A DNA stretch of 64,000 nt, taken from positions 23,701,797 to 23,765,796 of the forward strand of contig NC_057816.1 in the NCBI RefSeq assembly GCF_910594005.1, in the 5' to 3' direction. The number at the start of each line of letters is the position of its first letter. The stretch's first letter is position 1. Position numbers and translations under genes: made by a program. Positions 33,251-44,711 of the stretch are shown piece by piece. Under the pieces are notes generated by a model. The model worked only from the letters and a program-made list of their open reading frames with translations. It ran no database searches and was not told the DNA's origin. The DNA is from Cervus elaphus (lineage: Eukaryota; Chordata; Mammalia; Artiodactyla; Cervidae).

Positions 33251-34204
33251 TGATTCTAACGAGGAATAATGCTTTAATATATATAAAACCCCTAATGTAA
33301 TGCTGCAAATTCCTACCCTCATTAGAAAATTCCCTCAAGGTACTGAATTCTGATTTCAGTGCTCCTTTACTCCACACAGCATTTGACTTAGGCTGATCTG
33401 CAGCTGCAGCACTTTGGAATCATCTATTGATGTCAGCGATTCACAAAAATGCTTTCTCCATCGTCAACTCAAAAATGGACAAGAACCATCTAGAGGAAAT
33501 ACAGTGAAACACGATGGAAATGATAATATTTAATTCAGGAAAAAGCAACAGGCAGTTAGCAATAATAAAAACAACTATCTTCTTTCAATGTTACAGTCAG
33601 TCTCTCAATAGAAATTATGTCTGCAATATGACAATGTATGCCATCCCAATGAAGGTTTTTAAGACTCAGCGTCATTAACTAGGGAGTATCTTAAGAAAAT
33701 CCATGGAGTCAGCTAAGTCCGTATTTAGTCCAAACTCCAATAGAGCCGATTCCCATCTTCTCTCACATGCCTATGGTGTGATTGACCCATCAGATGAGGA
33801 GAGAGCATTCCAGAAAGAAGGCACCTACAGATGGAAGGGAAAGAGTCGACATGGGCTGGAATCCAGGCTCCACATCCACCCTCCTGCTTTCTTTCCTTTA
33901 GAGGCTGTGGAATAGAAGGCCAGGTTCTGAAACCAGAGAAGCTGAATGCACCTCTTAGTCAGATTCAGTCATTCAGATCTGAAAATCCAGACCAACAGTG
34001 CCTGTGTTCCCTGGTAAAAGGAGTGGCATTCATTTCCTGCAGAGTGAATAGATGTTTTGAGTGTTCCTTTGAGACCTTCTCCCCATGTGGGATGTCTGTA
34101 GAACAGGGAGAGCAATTAGACGGGAGACTTTTTCCTCTCCTTCCTTCTTCTCCCCACTGTCTCTACTTCATTAAATCTTAGACTAAAATATAATTATGTA
34201 AAAG

Positions 34205-34690
34205 CATTTGCTTATTTTCAATATGTATGTATGTTCCACATTTTGATTATCTATTTGTCATTAATGGACACAAATAGCTTCCACCTCCTACCTTTTGTGA
34301 ATAATTCTGCCATGAACATACTATAAACATGAATATTCAGAACTCTTGGATGTATGCTCAGAAGTAAAATTAGTGAATCATAGGGCAATTTTATTTCTAA
34401 ATTTACTGAGAAATCACCATACTACTTTCCATAGAGAATGTGCCATTTTGCAATTCCTACCAACAGTGCACAATGGTTCCAACTTTTCCACATCTCTTTT
34501 CTATTTTACTTTTTTCCCCAATAAGAGCTATTCTAATGGGTGTAGGTGATATCTCAATGTGAATTTTATTTGCACTTCCCTAACAATTACTGATATTGAG
34601 CATCTTTTCATATGCTTGATGATCAGTTGTATGTCTTCTTTATGGATGTCTGTTTAAGTCCTTTACCCCTCCCCCTTTTAATCAAGTTAT
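34205..34690 (-). mobile_element. Old L1M 3' region, antisense
   Basis: Reverse L1 3' order with 'gtcattaatggacacaaatagcttccacctcc', 'tttcatatgcttgatgatcag' and 'tatgtcttctttatgg'. Paralogous to about 50640-51090. Confidence 0.8.
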
Positions 34691-36160
34691 TTGTTTTGTT
34701 GTTGTTCTTGTTGAGGATGATGGAATAAGATTTTAAGATCTGGTGTGTGCATGTGTATGTGTGTGTGCATGTGTTTTAAGGAAAGATTTATGTTGTGTGC
34801 TCTACTAAAGTTTTAGATACAGGGAAGTTTTAAGATGTTTTAATATTTTTGCAATGCCAGTCATTACAACACTGATTTTGGAGAAGCTGAGAAAGGTGAT
34901 TGGAGTTCATTCATATTTGGCTTTCTTCAACTTTAGCGAGAATATGTATTTCAACTTTAATGAGACTATATATCTAAATAAGTCGTGTGGTTCTTCTGTA
35001 TCCCACATGTTTCACTCATGTTTCTGTTTTCATATCAATAAATTTGCAATTACATCATAACTTGAAAGGCTAAGTGGTACCCATTCATTCATTCAACAAA
35101 CTCACACATCATGCTTATTAGGTCTCTGGGCAATGTCCTATGGGTACAACAGTGAATAAGACAAACATGATGGAAATTTGTCTTGCATAGAAAAGAATTA
35201 AAATGAACAAGTTTAAATATTAGTGGTGATAACTATTTGTCATAATCGCTATATAGGGTTTACCAGCTATTAAGGGTTTTCCAGCATGAGAGTTCTTCCA
35301 CCAGTATCCAGCTTTAATAGGACAGCAAACTAACACTAGAATTGTTTGAATCCAGCATATAGTCTAGGACTCACTCCCAAAGCATAGGAATAGGATTCTG
35401 TATGATCTTAGATTTTACCTGTCAGGTTAGGAGGGGCCATGGAATCCTCACATTGCACATCAAACCACTGTCTGTGGGTGTAAATGGACTTCATTTTGTC
35501 ATTTTTGTCTCACACTTTTTGTAAGGGCAGCGATTTATTTTATTTGGGATTTTCACTTTTTGTTTTGTTTTAATGGTTTCAAATATTATGGATACTTTGG
35601 GGAGTAAAAATGGAACACAAACCTACACATCAGTAAAATGTCATAGAAAATAAGAACTGATGTGTCTGTGGGATCTCCTGTAAATATTCTCCTTCTTTCT
35701 CTCTGGATTCTGGAGAAGAGTGAGAAATAATGAACAACTTGAGTATCTGGGGAGACCAAGTTGGAAAATGCAACTTGGTGGGAGAACCAGATATGCATGG
35801 TAATTGAACCCAGTAATCAGGACATCTCCTCTTCAAACAACTCTGGACAATAAGGCTTTCCCACCCCTTTCACACTAGAGGGTAATCTGGGATGTTGTCA
35901 GTATGACACAGTAGGAAACAGTGATAGTAGGAGTTAAGAGGACTTGAGACTAGAGCTGTATTTCCCCTAACTACATGTGTTATGAAGGGCAAGATACGTA
36001 TTGCTATGTCTCAGTGCCACCATGTACAGAGGAGTACAATGGGTTGTGGCACAGAATTAGTGGAGATAATAAGAAAGTCAATATATATATAAACATGACC
36101 AAAGTCCCTCTATATTATACCAGCTATTTATTGAACACTATGTATCATGAGCTCTGAAGA
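34230..36160. repeat. Partial duplication paralogous to 50655-53770
   Basis: Same orientation and order: L1 3' end, TG-rich tract at about 34743-34775, 'ggagttcattcatatttggctttc', 'caacttgagtatctgggg' and 'tattgaacactatgtatcatgagctc'. This copy has no BovB. It fills the gap between units B and C. Confidence 0.88.
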
Positions 36161-36182
36161 GAGCTCAATAAAGGCCATGTAG

Positions 36183-38160
36183 GATAGACATAAATAAACA
36201 CAGAATAACAAAAATACCAAATACCAAACAGAAGGAAAAAATGTGGAAAGCATTCAGAAAAAAATGACTCATCCTTTACAAGGGAACCTCAGTAAGAACT
36301 TTGACTGACTTTTCATATGAAACAGCAGATCTCAGAAGGCACCAGGATAAGTATCTAAGTACTTAAAGGAAAAAAAGCCAACCAGGATACTACTGACATT
36401 AAAGAAATCATCCAAATGAATATGAAACAATAAATAAAAACATTCTATGAAAAATTAAACCGGAAAAAATTTGCTCCCGGCAAATGTACCTTACAAGAAC
36501 TACTAAATGAAGTCCATCAAGCTAAAAGCACTTAACTCTAGATGGTAATCCAAATACAAATGAAAGACAAACACCATTAGTATGCTATTCAAAAAGACAG
36601 TATAAATCCATATTTTCTAATTTCTGTGAACTTATTTTAATACCAAATATATAAAACAATATGCATGTAAAGTATTACAGGGCATGCAATATACATGAAA
36701 CTGTAATATACTTGCCAATAATAGCAAAAAAGAGGTAGGTGGGGGCAAATCTGTACTGAGCAAAGAAAATGACATGATAATTCAAAACCACAGAAACAAA
36801 GGGAGAAAACTAAAAGTAACAAAGTTATTATAACAAAAGCTATAAATACATAGTTGCTTTACATACTTCACCCAGCTTCTTTAAAAGACATAAACTTACA
36901 CAAAGCAATAATTATAACAATGCATCGGTGAAATTGTAGCATTCATAGGTGTAATATGTCTAACAATAATACCACAAGGAGAGAGCAGAAGGCAGAAAGC
37001 TAAATAGAAGTAGTGTCTCTCTATCACTCTGGAATTAATTTAGTATGTGTCTGAAGCTTATTGTGGTAAGTTAAGATATAACATGGTAAGCCCTAGAGCA
37101 ACTATTAAGGTAATAATTCAAGCAATATAGGAAAACCTCATTAAAAAATTAAAAATGATAAAAAGTATTAATTATAAATTAATTTTTTAAAGTAGAGGAG
37201 AAATAAAAGAACAATAAAAGACATGAAATGACACATATAGAAAGCAAAAAGTAAAATATCACATGTAAATCCAATTATATCTATATTAACATTAAAATGT
37301 GAATGGATTAAAATTCAATCAAAAGGCAGAGATCATTGAACTGGACCATAAAAATGATCCAAATGCATTCTGTCTATAGGAGACACATATTAGATTCAAA
37401 GACAAAAACAAGGGGCTTCCCAGGTGGTCCATTGGCTAAGACTCTGAGCTCTCAATGCAGGGGATCTGGTTTCATATAAGAACCAGAGCAACCAAATAAA
37501 TTAATTAAAAATAAATACTTTTTTAACAAAGATACAAATAGGAGGAAAATAAGAGTGTAGAAAAAGAGATGTCATGCAAATAGAAACAACAGGGAAGTTG
37601 AAGTGGTTAGATTAGTAGACAAAATAGACTTTAAAACAAAACATGTTACTAGAGAGAAAAAGGAATATTTTATAATAATAAAAGGGTTAATCTGGTATAA
37701 GACAGAACAATTGTAAATACATATGCGTTTAATAATATATAGTTGCCTCAGGAATCAAGAGAACTAGAGACATTCATATCACATATGAAGTTGGGGGGTT
37801 GCAGAGGGACATAACCTGCTACTACATGGATGAACCTTGAAAACATTATGCTAAGTTAAGACAGTCACACAGAAAACACGTTTTATGTGATTCTATTGAT
37901 ATAAAATGTCGAGAACAGGGAAATCTATAGATACAGAAAGCAGATTAATGATTGCTTACAGTCAAAGGTGGCAGAGGTAATAAGAGAATGATAGCTAAAT
38001 GGTAAAGGATATCTTTTTGAGACGATGAAAATGTTCTAAAACACACCATGGGGATGGTTGCACATATCTGTGAGTATACTTAAAAAACACTGACGCATGT
38101 ACTTTAAATGGGTGAATTACTTGGTATGTAAATCATATCTCAATAAAACTGGTTAAAAAC
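36183..38160 (+). mobile_element. L1M remnant, unit C copy
   Basis: Starts inside the ORF1 region equivalent to A 18510 and continues through the endonuclease-start segment to the 3'UTR ('caataaaactggttaaaaac' at about 38140). It keeps the uninterrupted state at sites where unit A has insertions. A CHR-like SINE sits at 37413. Confidence 0.82.
37413..37530 (+). mobile_element. tRNA-derived SINE (CHR-like), unit C only
   Basis: GGGGCTTCCCAGGTGGTCCA then 'caatgcaggggatctggtt' and 'aaccagagcaaccaaataaa', with an A-rich tail and no Bov-tA core. A and B run through without it. Confidence 0.7.
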
Positions 38161-38208
38161 TGTGGCAATTGAAAATGCTTGATACACTATTAAAACAAAA
38201 CAAGATTG

Positions 38209-38389
38209 GTGGCTCAGTGTTAAAAGAATCCGCCTGTCAGTGCAGGAGACACAAGAGACCCACTGCAGTAGAAAATGGCAATCCGCTCCAGCATTCTTGC
38301 CTGAAAAGTCCCATGGACTGAGGAGCCTGGTGGGCTATAGTCCATGGGGTTGCAAGGAGTCTGACATGACTGTGCAACTGAGCACAGTT
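38209..38389 (+). mobile_element. Bov-tA SINE, 5'-truncated
   Basis: Sense copy from GGTGGCTCAGTGTTAAAAGA to 'catgactgtgcaactgagcac'. Confidence 0.9.
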
Positions 38390-38416
38390 TACACACTTAT
38401 TTATACACATGACCAC

Positions 38417-38646
38417 AGCTGCTGCTGCTTAGTCACTTCAGTCATGTCCGACTCTCTGCAACCCTAAGGACTTCGGGAATACAGGACTGCAGCCTGCCAG
38501 GCTCCTCCATCCATGGGGTTCTCAATGCAAGAGTACTAGAGTGGGTTGCCACGCCCTACTCTAGGGGATCTTCCCAACCCAGAGATAGAACCCGGCTCTC
38601 CTGCATTGCAGGCAGATTCTTTACCACTGAGCCACCAGGGAAGCCC
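38417..38646 (-). mobile_element. Bov-tA2/ART2A-like SINE, antisense
   Basis: GCTGCTGCTTAGTCACTTCA at the left and the complement of the SINE head (ACCAGGGAAGCCCC) at the right. It carries a short extra segment, 'aaggacttcgggaatacagg', inside. Confidence 0.9.
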
Positions 38647-39672
38647 CAAATATGTGACTACAACTGCATAAATACACATGTGTAGATAGGTATATAATAA
38701 TACAGATATAAATGAAATAATTATAAACAGGAAGTCAGGAAATTTAGCTCTAATTTAGTCACCAATGAGAGAGAGAGAGCAAATGCCAGAATGTTAATGG
38801 TGATTATCATTTCAGTGGTAGCATTAATGCATAATTTCAGGTCACTTTAATTTTCACAGTCTTCCTGTTTTCTTCAAATCTCTTTACTCATATAAGGGAA
38901 AAAAGATTATTATATTTGAAGGTTCAGGAATTCTGCAATTCAAACTCAGTCTTAATTTAATGAAAGAAAAATCTGCAGTCATATTTATAGAATTCAAATC
39001 ACTGTAGTAAAGAACAGATATACTTAACTAAGATTGACGATCTATTAAAATACATATTAGTAGATATATGGATATCACCTGGCTTCTGAAATGTAACTGA
39101 AATTCTTTACATCAAGATGAAATACATAACATTTATTTAAATATATACTAAAAAGTGACAAAATTAATGGAACAAATTTAATAGACTACAGATTTTTTTT
39201 TGAAAATTGGAGAATACTCAATGTAAATTGAAAAGAAGTCCCTAGAAGAAGTAAGCATTTATGCTATAATTCTGACAATACAGCAGAAGCATTAGCACAA
39301 AGTTAAAAACCTTGCTTTCACATCCTAGCTCAGCAACTTTCTATCTCTGTGACACTGCAAAACTGTCCTAACCTCTCGGTGCCTTAATATCCCCCTCTGT
39401 AAATTGGAGTAATAATATCTACTCCATGTGATAATTATAATAAAAACATGTGTCAATATTTGTAAAGTGCATAGAATGCTGCCTGTAAGTGCTGTAAAAG
39501 ATTATGCTGAAAAAAATTTATATAAATATATACACAGTAATCATAAAGAATTAATTCAACCTACTTGTCCCAGATCTCACTTAGCAGTCACACCAACTCT
39601 AAGAGACTAGGTGCCCAGATAAATACAAGGCAAAATTGTAAGGACAGATAATGACAGAAGAGCTTACACTCC
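38647..39672. other. 3' flank of the unit C receptor, with MIR remnant
   Basis: Homologous to the matching parts of A and B. MIR remnant at about 39320-39500. No gene seen. Confidence 0.6.
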
Positions 39673-40602
39673 TCAGGTATGTACTCCCTGGATTAGTGCT
39701 TTTCTCAGAGCCAACTTCACATCCTTGTTTCTCAAGCTGTATATCAAAGGATTTAAGGATGGGGTAACAATATTATTTAATACCTGAACCATAGAATCCA
39801 GCCAAGGGCTGGAGGCAGGCTGGAGATAAATGAGGACCACGGGTCCATAGAAGAGCAGGACGGAAGTCAGGTGGGCACTGCAGGTGGAGAAGGCTCTGTG
39901 CCTCCCTTCTGAGGAGCTGATTCTCAATATAGAGATAGCGATGCGAGTGTAAGAGGTGAGGACAAGAAGGAAACACAGGAGTGCCACAACACCTACGTTG
40001 GTGACACTCACCCTGTGAGCTAGAGAGGTGTCCTCACAGGCCAGGGGCAGCACCACCGGGATGTCACAGAAGAAATTGCCCACCTCCGTGGGGCCACAGT
40101 AGGGTAACCTAAACACAAGAAATGTGAGGACAGACGCATGCACGCTGCTCCCCACCCAGGCGCTCAGAGTCAAGATGGCGCACACCCTGGGGCTCATGAT
40201 GACCGTGTACCGCAAGGGGTGACAGATGGCGGCGAAGCGGTCACAGGCCATCACGGTGTACAGGAAACACTCCGTGCAGCCCAGGAAGTGATAAAAGAAG
40301 AGCTGGCAGGCGCAGCCCTGGTAGGAGATGGTCCGGCTTTGCCCCAGTAGGTAGAGCATCATTTTGGGGGAACTCACGGAAGGGAAAAAGATGTCAAACA
40401 CTGACAGGTTGCCCAGGAAGAAGTACATGGGGGTGTGGAGGTTGGAGGAAGTGAGGATGGCCAGGAGAATGAGCAGGTTCCCCACAAGAGTGAGCAGGTA
40501 GAAGGTGAGGAAGAAGACAAAGAGCGCGTGTTCCAGCCCCTGTGTGTGAGGGATTCCCATGAGGAGGAACTCGGTTACTGGCGTGTAATTCCTCATCTTC
40601 AT
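39673..40602 (-). CDS. Olfactory receptor, family 10 (unit C copy)
   Basis: Single-exon odorant receptor, 309 aa, the near twin of the unit B gene; it has Tyr6, Ala148 and Thr280 where B has His, Thr and Asn. It shares the motif set (NYT at 5, GN at 41-42, LHTPMY, RAFSTCSAH, PSLNPLIYSLRN) and the CDR form of the DRY region. The 5' end of the exon and the bases just before the start match unit A better than B, the middle matches B, and a ~38-base patch near the TM7 codons (39749-39787) matches neither. The exon therefore looks like a mosaic. Acceptor AG is the complement of 40615-40616. Predicted odorant GPCR; ligand unknown. Confidence 0.95.
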   Translation of the reverse strand: MKMRNYTPVTEFLLMGIPHTQGLEHALFVFFLTFYLLTLVGNLLILLAILTSSNLHTPMYFFLGNLSVFDIFFPSVSSPKMMLYLLGQSRTISYQGCACQLFFYHFLGCTECFLYTVMACDRFAAICHPLRYTVIMSPRVCAILTLSAWVGSSVHASVLTFLVFRLPYCGPTEVGNFFCDIPVVLPLACEDTSLAHRVSVTNVGVVALLCFLLVLTSYTRIAISILRISSSEGRHRAFSTCSAHLTSVLLFYGPVVLIYLQPASSPWLDSMVQVLNNIVTPSLNPLIYSLRNKDVKLALRKALIQGVHT

Positions 40603-41850
40603 ATGTAGTCACACCTGGAAGATCAGACAGTGGTCTCACTGAGATGGGCTTTCCCCAAAACACTAATGCCTGCACAGGATCCACAGAAAGGGATACTATC
40701 TATATATTGTACATTAAAAACCTCTAGACGGGAGTCAGTCCAGTTTTCACTAATTAATGTGCAAGTCACTTTTCATCTGCGTCCTCTGAAGGATAACAGA
40801 TAACACAAAAGGCAGACTAGAGCAGAGGGCAGAGGATAAATCATGCCCTTGGATTTATCTGAGTTTAAATGCACACTCAGTGATTTTGGACAATTTTGAA
40901 AAAGTCTCCAAATCTCCTTGGTATCTGGTTAATAGTTGAATAATATGATTCTTATGAGGAATAATGCTTTAATGTATATAAAATCCCTAATATAATGGTT
41001 GCAACTGCCCACCCTCATTAGAAAATTCCCTCAAGGTACTAATATTCTGATTTCAGTGCTCCTTTACTCCACACATCACTTGGCTTTAGCTGACTTGTGC
41101 CTACAGCACTTTGGAATCACCTGTTGATTAAAATTATTCACAAAAATGCTTTCTCCATCATCAGCTAGAACAATGGACAACTAAGAACCATCTAGTGGAA
41201 ATAGAGTGAAACAGGATGGAAATGATAATATTTAATGCAGGGAAAAAGCAACAGGCACTTAGCAATAATAAAAATAGCTATCTTACTTCAACGTAACATT
41301 CAATCTCTCAGTAGGAATTATGTCTGCAATATGACAATATATGCCATCCCGATGAAGGTTTTTAAGACTCAGCATCATTAACTAGGGACTATCTTAAGAC
41401 AATCCATGGAGTCAACTAAGTCAGTTTTAGCTCGAACTCCAATTAGAGCCAATTCCCATCTTCTCTCACCTGCCCATGGTGTGTTTAACCCATTAGATGG
41501 AGAGAGAGCATTCTAGAAAGAAGGAACCTACAGATGGAAGGGAAAGAGTGGACTTGGCTAAAATCCAGGCTCCACATCCACCCTCCTGCTTTCTTTCCTT
41601 TAAATGTTGTGAAAAACAGAAGGCCAGGCTCTGAAACCAGGGAAGATGAATGCACCTCTTGGTCAGATTCAGCCAGTCAGAACTGAAAATCTAGACCAAC
41701 ATTTCCTGTGGTCCCTAAGAAAAGAAGCATCAGTTCCCTGAGGAGAGAACTTGGGGTATTCCTTTGGGACCCACTCTCTCCCCATGTGGGACAGCTATAC
41801 AGCAGAGAGCAATTTATCAGAGACTTTCCCCTCCCCTCCACCTTATTAAT

Positions 41851-43044
41851 TTTTAAACAACAAATAATAGAACAACAAATAATATTCAGAAAGCAAGATG
41901 TAAGGATAGCTATAATTATATAGAATTTATGATACCTCAGTACTTTTTATAAGCCAGTAACCATTCAGTTCTAGATTCAGACTGTCTGGGAGTAAAAATT
42001 TCTCTGGCCTTAGTTATTTCACCTATGAAAGGAGGATATGTATGTCTATGTATCTATGTGTTAGGATTTTGTGAGTTAAAGTAGTCAATACGTGTAAAGT
42101 GTATCATATACATTGAACTATTTTAAGTGTTAGCTCTTATTCTAGATGTTTGGGTGGATAAATCTAAATAGATAATCAACCTAAAACTCATTTGATTAAA
42201 GATTAAAATTTAAATGTTGAAAGATTCAAAAACAAGTAAGTTATATTGTTAGTGGTTCAGTTTTATTTATTTTTTGTTGTTGTTGTTGTTGTTCAATTTT
42301 AACTAATTACAGATCTATTAGATTTTTAGGAAATGGACCAAACCTATAATGAATAAAGAATGCTGGCTCAGAGAGACTTTCCTCTGCCAATTTACAGAAA
42401 TCCAGTCTCCCATTTTATAAGAATAGATTAATGGCCAACTTCTCACTTGAGACATGAGTAGAATTTTAATGCCAAATTTCTCTGATGGCCAAAAGCATAA
42501 AGCTCCAATGGGATTGTTTTGTACTGAGAAGACATGATTAAAGCCATAGAAGTTATAAACCAAGTTTAAACTTAAATTTACCGAACTGTGCAATTCTACT
42601 TTAAAATTTCATACCTTGTTGACCTGGTTTTATTAAATGGCCAGAAAGAGATTGTAAGAGAATAGAGTAAGGCATATATTTTGGGAAAGAAGGAAGGAAG
42701 CCAGTCCATGTTCTCCAGAACCTTTCTTCTTTATGGTAATCAATCAAAACATAGTTCCCATGAGAACAGACTGTGTAAAGCAGAAAAGATACACTGTTTT
42801 GGCAAATTAAAACAGAGAAAGACTGAGTTAATCTGAAAAGCTTCCTTGAAGTGGTACATCGTGGCTCAGTCCACCAATCCCCAACCACATGACTTAGGAC
42901 TCCCAAGAGATGTCACATAGCATCTTCACCCAGCTCACTATTTCGGCAGCAATCCTGTTGTACAAGCAGCGTATCTGAAGCAACTCCTCAAAGAATTTCA
43001 GAGAGGAACTGCCACCATACCTTATGCCCCAGAACGTGGACCAC
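41851..43044. other. Non-coding stretch with MIR remnant and TTG repeat
   Basis: A MIR remnant (+) lies at about 41960-42145 and a (TTG)n run at 42274-42294. The remainder, up to the stop of the next receptor, holds nothing recognised; open frames at 42318-42593 and 42601-42906 lack features. Confidence 0.5.
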
Positions 43045-43953
43045 TTAAGTTAATACTTTCCTCAGAGCCAGCTTCACATCCTTGTTTCTCAAGGTGTAAA
43101 TCAAAGGATTAAGGGAAGGGGTGACAATATTATTTAACACTTGGATAACAGAGTCTGACCAGTGGCTGGAGTCAGGCCAAAGATAGATGAGCATCACAGG
43201 CCCATAGAACAAGATGATTGAAATCAGGTGGGCACTGCAGGTTGAAAAAGCTCGGCGCCTGCCTTCGGAGGATCTGATTTTGAAAATGGAAAGGATGATG
43301 CAACCATAGGAAGTAAAAATAAGGATAAGACATGTAAGAGTCACAAAATCCACGTTAGTGAAGCTTACCATCTGAGCTAGAGAGGTGTCTGCACAGGCCA
43401 GGGGTAGCACCTCTGGGATGTCACAGAAGAAATTGCCCACCTCATTGGGGCCACAGTAGGGTAACTTAAAGACAAGAAATGTGAGGATACTTCCATGTAG
43501 GCAGCCACCCAGCCAAGAGCCCACTGTCAAGGTGGTACACACTCTAGGGTTCATGATAACCATGTATCGCAAAGGATGACAAATAGCCACAAAGCGGTCA
43601 TAGGCCATCACAGTGTATAGGAAACACTCGGTACCACCCAGGAAGTGGTAAAAGAAGAGCTGGGAGGCACAGCCCTGGTAAGAGATGGTCTGGCTTTGGC
43701 CCATTAGGTAGAGCATCATTTTGGGGGAACTCACTGAAGGGAAAAATATGTCAAACACTGACAGGTTGCCCAGGAAGAAATACATGGGGGTGTGGAGGTT
43801 GGAAGAAACCAGAATGGTGAGGAAGATGAGCAGGTTTCCCAGTAAAGTGAAAAGATAGAACATCAAAAACAGGATGAATAGCAAGTTCTCCAGCCCTCCA
43901 GTGTTAGGAATTCCCAGCAATATGAACTCTGACACGGAAGTGTAGTTCTGCAT
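43045..43953 (-). CDS. Olfactory receptor, family 10, more distant paralogue
   Basis: Single-exon odorant receptor, 302 aa from the Met chosen here. The open frame runs 18 codons further upstream, but a splice acceptor (AG at complement 43973-43974) falls between, so those codons are intron. Motifs: NYT at residue 3, GN at 39-40, LHTPMYFFL at 53-61, Cys95, MAYDRFVAIC at 116-125, loop cysteines 167, 177 and 187, SYG at 215-217 (SYT in its neighbours), RAFSTCSAH at 234-242 and PSLNPLIYTLRN at 279-290. It ends early with KVLT. It is the sister of the A/B/C receptors, sharing LSVFDIFFPSVSSPKMMLYL, but is clearly diverged and lies outside the triplicated block. Predicted odorant GPCR. Confidence 0.94.
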   Translation of the reverse strand: MQNYTSVSEFILLGIPNTGGLENLLFILFLMFYLFTLLGNLLIFLTILVSSNLHTPMYFFLGNLSVFDIFFPSVSSPKMMLYLMGQSQTISYQGCASQLFFYHFLGGTECFLYTVMAYDRFVAICHPLRYMVIMNPRVCTTLTVGSWLGGCLHGSILTFLVFKLPYCGPNEVGNFFCDIPEVLPLACADTSLAQMVSFTNVDFVTLTCLILIFTSYGCIILSIFKIRSSEGRRRAFSTCSAHLISIILFYGPVMLIYLWPDSSHWSDSVIQVLNNIVTPSLNPLIYTLRNKDVKLALRKVLT

Positions 43954-43972
43954 GTTTATGCACCAGGCAGTC

Positions 43973-43990
43973 CTGGAAAAGAAAGCATTC
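43973..43990 (-). other. 3' splice acceptor deciding the start of the 43045 receptor
   Basis: On the minus strand the tract reads GCTTTCTTTTCCAG, with the AG at 43974-43973. The exon then begins at 43972, 19 bases before the ATG at 43953. Confidence 0.7.
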
Positions 43991-44007
43991 ATGATATAAG
44001 ACCACAA

Positions 44008-44354
44008 ATAACTGAGAAAATATCTTCCTAGTAGAGTTATTTCTCAAGCAGTGGCTGTGAGCAAAAAAACATCAAAGAGGAAAAGGAAATCAGTAATAAA
44101 TCCAGGCCTGCAGCTAAATAATGTGTTACATTTGGCCTCAGTATTTTTCATATGCAAAATTACATAGGATAATTTATCTCTATAGTTGACAAATCTCACA
44201 GTAATCCACACTTATTATAGGTTTTAAGTAGTTTCTCCCAATCCAGTTTATCATCACACAGACTGGTATATTACAGAAGCATCTTCTCCAAGGAAAATTT
44301 GGAATCAGATGGCAAACTTGTTTTGTATTATAAGCCAAGTCATAATTAGTTGCT
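44008..44354. other. Upstream flank of the 43045 receptor
   Basis: No repeat or gene recognised; probably intron or upstream sequence. Confidence 0.4.
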
Positions 44355-44367
44355 CAATAGACCAACT

Positions 44368-44698
44368 GGGCTTGTCTAGTGGCCCAGCTAGTAAAGAATT
44401 TGCCTGCAAATCAGGAGGCCCTGGTTTGATTCCTAGGTCAGGAAGATCGCCTGGAGACGGGATAGGCTACCCACTGCAGTATTCTTGGGTTTCCCAGGTG
44501 GCTCAACTGGTAAAGAATCGGCCTGCAGTGCAGGAGACGTGGGTTTGATCCCTGGGTTGGGAAGATCCCCTGGAGAAGTGCGTGGCAACCAACTCCAGTA
44601 TTCTTGCCTAGAGAATCCCAAGGAAAGAGGATCTTGGTGGGCTACAGTCCATGGGTCGCAAAGAGTCAGACATGACTGAGCGACTAAGCACAGCAAAG
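44368..44698 (+). mobile_element. Bov-tA SINE dimer in one target duplication
   Basis: A 5' portion of Bov-tA (44368-44486, ending at CAGTATTCTTGG) is joined directly to a second, complete Bov-tA (44487-44698). CAATAGACCAACT is found at 44355-44367 and perfectly again at 44699-44711, outside both units, so the pair behaves as one insertion. Confidence 0.93.
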
Positions 44699-44711
44699 CA
44701 ATAGACCAACT

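Larger units (their letters stand above)
29460..34200. repeat. Segmental duplication unit B
   Basis: Co-linear with A and C over L1 remnant, receptor and upstream flank. B-specific insertions: Bov-tA at 29768, Bov-tA at 31071 and BovB at 33021. Confidence 0.9.
36183..41850. repeat. Segmental duplication unit C
   Basis: Third copy of the block. The left edge is sharp, where the 34230-36160 segment ends and L1 ORF1 homology to unit A starts. The right edge is near 41850, where similarity to A 24530 and B 34200 stops. Confidence 0.9.

Noticed and set aside
43954..44007. N-terminal extension of the 43045 receptor
   Set aside because: Lies upstream of a good splice acceptor, and OR proteins normally start at the conserved Met just before the Asn glycosylation site.
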